Source: Oscillospiraceae bacterium (GTDB lineage: Bacteria > Bacillota > Clostridia > Oscillospirales > Acutalibacteraceae). From it: a stretch of 9,935 nt of DNA. The notes under the pieces are model-generated. The model was not told where the DNA came from, did no database searches, and worked only from the letters and a program-made list of their open reading frames with translations. The position numbers and the translations under genes were made by a program. Shown in pieces: positions 1 to 5,277 of this stretch. The DNA is taken from contig JAIRZH010000019.1 in NCBI GenBank assembly GCA_031267335.1, positions 1-9,935 of the forward strand. Direction: 5' to 3'. Each line of letters starts with the position of its first letter. Within the stretch, counting starts at the first letter, position 1.

Positions 1-55
1 AATTTTAAAAATTTTATCGTTAAATCTGTATTACTTAGAAATATTAGACAGGCTC
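1..55. repeat. Right-hand end of a palindromic repeat (copy A, partial)
   Basis: The sequence ends in ACAGGCTC at 48-55. Read on the minus strand it begins GAGCCTGT and continues with a spaced match to the arm of the copies at 4269-4431 and 4893-5033: a TAAGTAAT block, then an AAAATTTTTAAAA block near the centre. Like the right arm of the 4893 copy, it lacks about 19 bases present in longer arms. The left half lies outside the window. It is diverged, so the call rests on the ordered blocks and the conserved end rather than on exact identity. Confidence 0.5.
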
Positions 56-67
56 TTATTTTTGATA

Positions 68-96
68 TATACATTAAGAATTAATTTTTATATAAT
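68..96 (+). promoter_or_regulatory. Candidate sigma-A promoter for the hydrolase gene
   Basis: A perfect -10 hexamer TATAAT lies at 91-96, with TATACA (4 of 6 to TTGACA) at 68-73, giving a 17-base spacer. Transcription would start near 103, leaving a leader of about 50 bases before the TTG start at 154. In DNA this AT-rich a TATAAT can arise by chance. The position, between the repeat end and the first gene, is what makes it plausible. Confidence 0.45.
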
Positions 97-139
97 TCAA
101 TTTCAGTTTAAATAGGATTATTTAATAATTTGAAATTCT

Positions 140-144
140 GGAGG
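140..144 (+). promoter_or_regulatory. Ribosome binding site fixing a TTG start
   Basis: GGAGG lies 9 bases before the TTG codon at 154. There is no in-frame ATG nearby, and the TTG start yields a complete signal peptide beginning MLKKIL, so the TTG is taken as the true start. Confidence 0.75.
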
Positions 145-153
145 TTTTAAATT

Positions 154-1356
154 TTGTTAAAAAAAATTTTAAGTTTTGCGTTTTTATTATTTTATGCTTC
201 TTATGCTTCTAATTTTTGTTTCGCAGATAAAGAAAGTGAGGCAACAATAATATTGCCAGGAATATTCAGTAGTGGACTTTTTTATCGTGGCGAATCCGAT
301 AGTGATAGATACAGTGTAAATGAAGCTATTTGGTTACCAGTGAATGATCAAAATTTTTGGCGACAGTCAAAAGGCATTCTTAAATTTAGACTTTTTTACG
401 AAGACTTGTTTTTAAATAGACATGGTAAATTAAAAGATGATAATATAGGTTTGTCTTTGGAAAATAAAGGATTTCCTCACCAAGTTGATGCCGAAATTGT
501 AAAATATGGAGTAGGAAATTCTTATAAAGAATTAATTAAAAGTTTAGAAAAAAAATTTCCTAGTCATAAAATAATTTTTTTTAATTATGATTGGAGAACA
601 CCCGATGGGATTTTGGAACGTTTAAAAAAAATAACAAAACAATATGAAAAAATAAATATTGTGGCATTTTCTTTTGGTGGATTGATTGGCGCGAAATTCA
701 TAGCTGAATACTTAAGAAATGGAAAAAATAATGTTATTGGGAAAGTTGTTTTTATAGCTGTTCCACAACTTGGTTCGGCTGTAACATTTCATGTGCTTGA
801 AAAAGGCTTCCCAAGGAATGGCCCTGATTTTTCTGGCATGGGAAAAGTTATTTCTTTGTTATCCAGATGTTGTCCTACTACAATTTGCTTGTTACCGAAC
901 GAAAAATACTTTGAATTAAGCCAAGGATATGTGATAAATGATTACGGCAAAAAACTAAATTATAAAGAAACTATGGATTTAATCAAACATCGTTTTAAAA
1001 TAAGATTCATGGATAAATATAAAAGTTTCCACGATGATTTAATAATTGATGGCAAAAATGTTTTAAATTTTTATGATTATTATTTAATTGCTGGTTCAGG
1101 GATTAAAACTCCGTCCGAAATTACAATAAGTTCTAATGAACTAGATGGTATGAAAATTACTGGATTTGCCAATGGCGATGGCACGGTGATGTGTGGAAGC
1201 GCTATACCATTCGAAGCAGAAAGAGACCGTGTTACTAAAATTTCAAAGGTAGAACACAATAGACTACCTTATAATAAAAAAGTAATTGAAAAAATAATAA
1301 GTATAATTGGTTCTAAAATCGAAAAAAAACACGAAGAATTAGATCCAGCAGCATAA
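154..1356 (+). CDS. Secreted LCAT-like alpha/beta hydrolase (lipase/acyltransferase family)
   Basis: This 400-residue protein has a Sec signal peptide (about residues 1-24: KK, a hydrophobic stretch, likely cleavage after CFA). The rest matches the lecithin:cholesterol acyltransferase branch of alpha/beta hydrolases. An LPGIFSSG loop at 34-41 sits where the family has its oxyanion region. NYDWR at 144-148 is the characteristic YDWR motif. The nucleophile elbow is AFSFGG with Ser173; alanine replaces the first glycine of GxSxG, as in many lipases. GDGTV gives the acid Asp342, and EHNRLP gives His368. The complete triad implies an active esterase, phospholipase or acyltransferase acting outside the membrane; the substrate cannot be read from sequence. 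Family assignment is confident, the reaction is inferred. The next gene follows after 67 bases on the same strand with no clear terminator between, so the two are probably co-transcribed. Confidence 0.85.
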   Translation: MLKKILSFAFLLFYASYASNFCFADKESEATIILPGIFSSGLFYRGESDSDRYSVNEAIWLPVNDQNFWRQSKGILKFRLFYEDLFLNRHGKLKDDNIGLSLENKGFPHQVDAEIVKYGVGNSYKELIKSLEKKFPSHKIIFFNYDWRTPDGILERLKKITKQYEKINIVAFSFGGLIGAKFIAEYLRNGKNNVIGKVVFIAVPQLGSAVTFHVLEKGFPRNGPDFSGMGKVISLLSRCCPTTICLLPNEKYFELSQGYVINDYGKKLNYKETMDLIKHRFKIRFMDKYKSFHDDLIIDGKNVLNFYDYYLIAGSGIKTPSEITISSNELDGMKITGFANGDGTVMCGSAIPFEAERDRVTKISKVEHNRLPYNKKVIEKIISIIGSKIEKKHEELDPAA

Positions 1357-1423
1357 TCAATTATTGATTTTAAAAATATAGCAAATAATAAATTTATGTT
1401 TGTTATATTTGGGGTAATCAATA

Positions 1424-2602
1424 ATGCTTTTGTTTAAAAAAGCCGGAGATTATAAAATTTTAGCTCAAAAATCGGTTGGAAAAAATTCTAGTGTAGAAAT
1501 TGGATTTAAATCAAATTTTCCACCCGATCAGCTTTTTTTGCTAAATAAATTTCAACATAATAAAAAAAATGAAGAAATTTTTAAGTCACTCTTTGTTTAT
1601 TTTTCTTCTGATATAAAAACTAGCAACTATGTGGATTTTTTTTCACATAGCAATTATTTTTATGCTGTATTTAAATATAAAGAAGAACAAAATTTAAAAT
1701 ACAGATATAATGCAAAAACATGTATAGCAAATTTTGAAGAAAGAGCAAGAATTTTAGAAAATATATTAATTAAAATATATAATCTTATAGAACTTCGTAA
1801 AACTCCGATTAATATCCTTGCTACTGTATTAAATTCCGAATGTATCGTTGTAGATTCAAATAAAAATGATTTTTTTAATTTCGATCTTCAGTTTCTAAAT
1901 ACAAAAGAAAACTTTGAAGAAAAATTAATTTTTAAAAAAATCGGAAATATAATAAGCACAATGTTCGAGATTGAATCTGCATCAAAATATAATAAAATTT
2001 TAAAAATTATTATAAAAAAATGTGACCTAGGAATTTATGATTCCATTCCAAAATTAGTAGTAGAATTTAAAAAAAATTCCGAAGAAATCAAAATTTCTTC
2101 GTTTTGGTTATATTGGAAACGGCGTTTTTTGATGCAGAAACATTTAATTAAAAAGCTCACCCATGCAGTTCTTGCTCCGACATTAATAGTGGCATTTGTA
2201 TATCTTATATATAAAAAGCTTACCAATGGCGATAATGCAGCTGAAAGCCCAAAACCTGTTACTATTGGGGAAATTTCGTACTCTGCTAGCGCACAGGATA
2301 TAAGCGATAAAACCATCACGCTGCATCCGTTAATCGAAAAGCCTGCACAAATCGGAAGTACTGAAAAAATAATTTTGCCTCCTAACGCCCCTATAGAATA
2401 CGACGACTACATTACCCGCTACGATGATACTATAAGTTCAATATGTCAAAATTTTTATTCTGAAACAAAATTTGAATCTGTAATTACAAGTTTTAATAAT
2501 TTAGAAAAAAATGATGCTATTTTGCCTGGAATAATTTTAAAAATTCCGAATAAATCATCAATGGCTTTATACTTGGAAAATAACGAACATGTAAATAGCT
2601 AG
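1424..2602 (+). CDS. Single-pass membrane protein with C-terminal LysM domain and a possible kinase-like N-terminal domain
   Basis: This is a 392-residue protein. Residues 1-240 form a cytoplasmic domain I do not firmly recognise. A basic stretch (KRRFLMQKHLIKK, about 232-244) precedes one membrane segment at about 247-264, predicting N-in/C-out topology. After a low-complexity linker, residues 329-375 match LysM: YITRYDDTISSIC, a middle N-L pair, then LPGIILKIP. This domain would bind peptidoglycan or related glycans. In the N-terminal part, a helix (about 108-124) followed by a short NILATVL segment, ECIVVD and FFNFDLQF resembles the catalytic-loop to DFG region of degenerate kinase-fold domains, as in EssB/YukC-type proteins. 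No convincing catalytic residues are seen, so this is only a suggestion. The ribosome binding site is weak (GGGG at 1411-1414), consistent with a downstream operon gene. Confidence 0.75.
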   Translation: MLLFKKAGDYKILAQKSVGKNSSVEIGFKSNFPPDQLFLLNKFQHNKKNEEIFKSLFVYFSSDIKTSNYVDFFSHSNYFYAVFKYKEEQNLKYRYNAKTCIANFEERARILENILIKIYNLIELRKTPINILATVLNSECIVVDSNKNDFFNFDLQFLNTKENFEEKLIFKKIGNIISTMFEIESASKYNKILKIIIKKCDLGIYDSIPKLVVEFKKNSEEIKISSFWLYWKRRFLMQKHLIKKLTHAVLAPTLIVAFVYLIYKKLTNGDNAAESPKPVTIGEISYSASAQDISDKTITLHPLIEKPAQIGSTEKIILPPNAPIEYDDYITRYDDTISSICQNFYSETKFESVITSFNNLEKNDAILPGIILKIPNKSSMALYLENNEHVNS

Positions 2603-2642
2603 AAAATTAAGTTATTTAAATCGAATAAAATAAAAACTTCTC

Positions 2643-2663
2643 CTAATTTCTAGCATAAATTAG
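2643..2663. terminator. Weak candidate bidirectional terminator between convergent genes
   Basis: CTAATTT (2643-2649) and AAATTAG (2657-2663) form a perfect 7-bp stem with a 7-base loop, in the 87-base gap between the convergent stops at 2602 and 2690. The stem is AT-only apart from one pair and no long U tract follows, so it is weak. Position is the main support. Confidence 0.2.
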
Positions 2664-2689
2664 TTAATTATAAGTTATACTGTATTTTT

Positions 2690-4243
2690 TTAACAGTAAT
2701 AGTAGCCTTCATCTTCTTTTTTGCTTACAATGGATAAAAATATCGCTAAAGAACAAATTCCTACTCCGGAAAAAATAAACCAATTTAAATTCGAGTATCC
2801 AGCTTTAACGTCTTTGGGAGCATTTTTTGCTTCTTCTAAATTTTTCGTAGTTATTGGATCGATAATTGCATACGGGCTAAGATGAGTTACTTGGAAATGG
2901 CAATATTTTTTTTCAGTTTCAGGATCTATCCATAATTCACTTTCATCGTGGTATTCATCTTTTTCATCTTTTAAAATATTAACATATAAAGCATACACTT
3001 CTTCTGCATCAAATTCTTCTTGAATCGGAACATAAATATCTATTGGAACTTTATTTTCTGTAAGATCTATTGGCTTTTTGCTTTCACTATCTATAAAATC
3101 GAGATCAAAAGCTGAGAATTTTTCCAAAGTCGACTTGTAAATTGGATCGATATTTTCATAAATTTTTTTCCAATTATCACTATCTTTTAAAATCGAAGTA
3201 CCAATTAATTTTGTATTTTCAGGCAATAAGCCTTTCGGAACTTTAGCGATAATACCTGAATTTTTATCTTTAAATTCGATTTTGTCTGATAAAGAAACAA
3301 CTTTTAATTCTACTGGAACAAAACTATATCTTTGTTTGCTATCTAAAATTTTTAAAAAAACATTTTGACTTCCTATTTCGGAAAATGCATCTTTATTAAA
3401 ATTTTCTATTTTTATATTTTCCTGTGTTATTTCAGCGTCATCATTATAAGATGATGTCGCGGTTATTCCTAATAATTTGATAACTTCTTCTTCGGTATAA
3501 TCTGATTTTGTTTCTATTTCGGTTTTTTCAAAATTAATTTCTGGTGATTTTAATTCAAATTCCCAACTTGAACCAGTTCCTGTATTGGTTTTCCCCAATG
3601 CTTTGTTGTAATCACAAGATTGAATCGAGCTAAAATCCTCGTTAGAAAATTCATTCCATGCATAGCATTGATATTTTCCATCTGGCAGTTTTTTTTCAGA
3701 AAGATTTATATCAAGTGAAAATTTTCCATCTTCTTCCGTGTAAAATTTACTACCTGATTCTGGCGCTGGCAAACTTGTACGGAAATAATAAACATTATTA
3801 TAATTTTCATCATCTTCATTGATGTTTTGCGCTAAAATAACCATATAAACTTTGCTGCCGGCTGAGGTTTGAGTGCTACTATTTTCAGATGCCGATGATG
3901 TGATATTTGGAATTGTTATTTTCCAATTTTTATCTTCAACCATTGACGCATTAAACATTAATTGCACACCATTTCTTGGTGCTACAGCAAAATTTGATTC
4001 TAAAGTAATTTCTTTAAATTCTTCTGTGTCTGAACTAAATTTTTCAGCATCAATTGTATTAATGTTAAATTTGTTGCTGCTGTTTCCAAATTCAGCACCT
4101 TTTACAAAAATTTCAGTCAGTGCTGTTCTGGTTTTTACAGCATTATTTGCCATAATTTTTGAAATTAAACCCGAACAACTTAGTGCAAACGTACAAATCA
4201 TTATAATTGATAAGAAACATTTAAGAAATCTATTCAAATTCAT
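2690..4243 (-). CDS. Secreted surface protein with Ig-like region and C-terminal membrane anchor
   Basis: This is a 517-residue acidic protein. The start is set at ATG 4243, because AAGGAGG at 4259-4253 lies 9 bases upstream; an in-frame TTG at 4252 abuts that site and is unlikely to be used. An N-terminal signal sequence covers about residues 1-32. ALSC near residue 23 is a poor lipobox, so either signal peptidase I or lipoprotein processing is possible. Residues 232-317 look like a bacterial Ig-like beta domain ending VFLKILD...VPVELKVV. Residues 321-462 carry a pattern seen in Gram-positive surface proteins: GIIAKVPKGLLPE, then DIYVPI, then FQVTHLSPYAIID. One membrane segment lies at 488-507, followed by KKEDEGYYYC. 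No LPXTG motif precedes it, so anchoring is by the membrane helix rather than sortase. The function is unknown; adhesion or envelope structure is an inference. Its upstream region lies inside a palindromic repeat, and no standard promoter stands out. Confidence 0.8.
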   Translation of the reverse strand: MNLNRFLKCFLSIIMICTFALSCSGLISKIMANNAVKTRTALTEIFVKGAEFGNSSNKFNINTIDAEKFSSDTEEFKEITLESNFAVAPRNGVQLMFNASMVEDKNWKITIPNITSSASENSSTQTSAGSKVYMVILAQNINEDDENYNNVYYFRTSLPAPESGSKFYTEEDGKFSLDINLSEKKLPDGKYQCYAWNEFSNEDFSSIQSCDYNKALGKTNTGTGSSWEFELKSPEINFEKTEIETKSDYTEEEVIKLLGITATSSYNDDAEITQENIKIENFNKDAFSEIGSQNVFLKILDSKQRYSFVPVELKVVSLSDKIEFKDKNSGIIAKVPKGLLPENTKLIGTSILKDSDNWKKIYENIDPIYKSTLEKFSAFDLDFIDSESKKPIDLTENKVPIDIYVPIQEEFDAEEVYALYVNILKDEKDEYHDESELWIDPETEKKYCHFQVTHLSPYAIIDPITTKNLEEAKNAPKDVKAGYSNLNWFIFSGVGICSLAIFLSIVSKKEDEGYYYC

Positions 4244-4252
4244 AAATTTCAA

Positions 4253-4259
4253 CCTCCTT
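4253..4259 (-). promoter_or_regulatory. Ribosome binding site deciding the start of the surface protein
   Basis: The minus strand reads AAGGAGG, directly touching a TTG codon (4252) and 9 bases from ATG at 4243. The spacing rules out the TTG and supports the ATG. Confidence 0.8.
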
Positions 4260-4268
4260 AAACCTTTA

Positions 4269-4431
4269 GTCTCTGTTTCTAATACCGTTCAACAACCGTA
4301 TATTTTAGCAATCTTTTCGTTTTATATTGTGTTAAATTTTTCGCAATACAGTAGTGTTATTTCAAAAATTTTCTTTATTTAATCTAAAAATTACTCAAAA
4401 TTCGGTCATTTAAGATAACAAAAACAGGTCC
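4269..4431. repeat. Palindromic repeat, copy B (full-length, diverged)
   Basis: A 163-base interrupted palindrome. The left arm spans 4269-4349, the centre is AGTA (4350-4353), and the right arm spans 4354-4431, ending AACAGGTCC. Read from the right end on the minus strand it runs GGACCTGTTTTTG, then a TTAAATGACCGAATTTTGAG block, then AGTAATTTTTAG, then AAAGAAAATTTTT. This parallels the half copy at 9615-9698 along its whole length. The left arm (GTCTCTGTTTCTAATACCG) aligns with the start of the copy at 4893. It is located just upstream of the leftward surface-protein gene, only about 10 bases from its ribosome binding site. Confidence 0.7.
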
Positions 4432-4732
4432 TAATAAAAATTGTCTTAATAAGTGCACTTTAAAAAACAACTTTTAAAATTATTAGATCTGTTATGAAAT
4501 TTTTCATAATATAATTTTAAAACAAAAACCGATTTACGCAAAAAAGTTATTTTTGCAGTGCCAACAGTTACTTTTACATAATTTAATTCAGTTTCAAAAC
4601 AAATCTATATAGACGATCAATTTCGCCTGTATGACGTAATATACAATATTATTTTTTTAATGTCAAAATTTTAGTTCAAAAATACTAATTAAAATTATTT
4701 AAGCCCTAATTTATCAAAAAAATATTTTTTTA
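4432..4732. other. Non-coding AT-rich spacer with small dyads
   Basis: No credible ORF is seen on either strand. It contains two short perfect dyads: TTATGAAA/TTTCATAA at 4492-4499 and 4502-4509, and GCAAAAA/TTTTTGC at 4538-4544 and 4550-4556. Neither is followed by a U tract on either strand. The stretch may hold more decayed repeat material, but I could not align it convincingly to the other copies. Confidence 0.5.
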
Positions 4733-4887
4733 GATCCTGTATAATATCTCTAAAGCAGCGTATATTCAGTTGAAATTTTTTAAATTACTCGTCGGTTAAA
4801 TACGTCAGTATTCGCCTTCCCCATATTAATTTTATGAATTTTTTAATTTTTAGAAAGTCTAAAAAATTCCTTTTCTTAATTATAGTA

Positions 4888-4892
4888 TAATA
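4888..4892. repeat. Left target-site duplication TAATA of copy C
   Basis: TAATA at 4888-4892 directly precedes the GGGCCC end of copy C, and TAATA at 5034-5038 directly follows its CCC end. A 5-bp direct repeat at exactly the homology-defined boundaries suggests transposition. The AT-rich context makes chance agreement possible. Confidence 0.5.
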
Positions 4893-5033
4893 GGGCCCGT
4901 TCCCGCTATCGTTTAACGATCATATTTCGGTACTTTTTAATTTGTAATACGTTAAATTTTTTCACAATACGTCAGTATTGTGAAAAAATTTTCCTTATCC
5001 AAACCAAAAATTACTCGTAGTGGGAGCAATCCC
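4893..5033. repeat. Palindromic repeat, copy C (MITE-like, full-length)
   Basis: A 141-base element. The left arm (4893-4970) starts GGGCCCGTTCCCGC, and the right arm (4975-5033) ends GGGAGCAATCCC. The centre is a perfect 17-bp stem, 4954-4970 against 4975-4991, with loop GTCA. The right arm lacks about 19 bases present in the left arm, so the palindrome is asymmetric. Positions 4975-5017 are identical, inverted, to 9649-9691 (43 of 43). Flanking TAATA repeats and the absence of any ORF fit a miniature inverted-repeat transposable element mobilised in trans; the parent transposase is not in this window. Confidence 0.75.
4954..4991. other. Perfect 17-bp hairpin at the centre of copy C
   Basis: AAATTTTTTCACAATAC, then GTCA, then its exact reverse complement ending AAAAAATTT. 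In RNA from either strand this would fold into a strong, AT-rich hairpin. It lacks a separate downstream U tract, but the A6/T6 runs inside the arms could allow weak termination in both directions. Confidence 0.7.
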
Positions 5034-5038
5034 TAATA

Positions 5039-5205
5039 TACTAATGCTTTATATAATTTCAGGACATAACCTGATCTGTATCTGTGTTCGATAAAAATAT
5101 ATGCAAACACAGTAAAAAAAAATTGATATTTACAAGGCATGGTAAATTTAACTAAAAATTTTTTTTATCAAGTTTTGGTTTTTTATGTAAAATTAAACAT
5201 AAAAT
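5039..5205. other. Non-coding spacer upstream of the exporter promoter
   Basis: No supported gene is present. A 7-bp dyad CTGTGTT/AACACAG (5082-5088 and 5106-5112) encloses a 17-base loop and is followed by a run of A on the plus strand, so it is not a rightward intrinsic terminator. It lies about 95 bases upstream of the exporter promoter and could be an operator, though nothing proves it. Confidence 0.35.
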
Positions 5206-5234
5206 TTGACTATATAATTTTAAAACTATAGAAT
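5206..5234 (+). promoter_or_regulatory. Sigma-A promoter of the ABC exporter operon
   Basis: TTGACT at 5206-5211 (5 of 6 to consensus) and TAGAAT at 5229-5234 (5 of 6) are separated by exactly 17 bases. Transcription should begin near 5241, giving a leader of about 37 bases before the GTG start at 5278. This is the best promoter in the window. Confidence 0.7.
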
Positions 5235-5261
5235 ATTACACAAGTTAACAAATTTAACACC

Positions 5262-5272
5262 AAGGAAGGTGA
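5262..5272 (+). promoter_or_regulatory. Ribosome binding site of the first exporter gene
   Basis: AAGGAAGGTGA precedes GTG 5278 by 5 bases. An in-frame GTG at 5269 falls inside this site, so it cannot be the start. The second exporter gene has the same arrangement, GGTGA followed 5 bases later by its start. Confidence 0.75.
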
Positions 5273-5277
5273 TTAAT

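Larger units (their letters stand above)
4733..5065. repeat. Possible older palindromic repeat (copy E) interrupted by copy C
   Basis: The left end GATCCTGTATAATATCTCTA (4733-4752) closely resembles the minus-strand end of copy A (GAGCCTGTCTAATATTTCTA). On the minus strand from 5065 the sequence reads GTCCTGAAATTATAT, then AAAGCA and GTATATT, echoing AAAGCA and GTATATT in the left end. These would be the two ends of one diverged element, with copy C (4893-5033) inserted in its right arm. A core-like AATAC-GTCA-GTATT sits at 4798-4811, and a stem TTTTTAGA/TCTAAAAA (4847-4854 and 4858-4865) also lies inside. The relationship is inferred from short ordered matches. Confidence 0.4.

Noticed and set aside
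2035..2319. Minus-strand frame inside the LysM gene
   Set aside because: Antisense to a gene with recognisable LysM and membrane segments; no ribosome binding site or domain.
4200..4252. TTG at 4252 as start of the surface protein
   Set aside because: The codon directly touches the AAGGAGG site; the in-frame ATG at 4243 has normal spacing.
3873..4382. 169-codon open frame on the plus strand, antisense to the surface-protein gene
   Set aside because: It lies opposite a well-supported gene with signal peptide and ribosome binding site, has no such site itself, and runs into the palindromic repeat. It is a shadow frame.
4492..4556. Two short perfect dyads as terminators
   Set aside because: No U tract follows on either strand and no gene ends nearby; such dyads are expected in AT-rich spacer.
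4269..5033. Repeated blocks as a CRISPR array
   Set aside because: The repeats are long, palindromic, diverged and not evenly spaced by unique spacers, and no cas gene is present.
5150..5239. Short frame starting MVNLTKNFFYQ as a possible precursor peptide before the exporter
   Set aside because: It has no properly spaced ribosome binding site, no leader-like or double-glycine motif, only AT-driven residues, and it overlaps the good promoter at 5206-5234.
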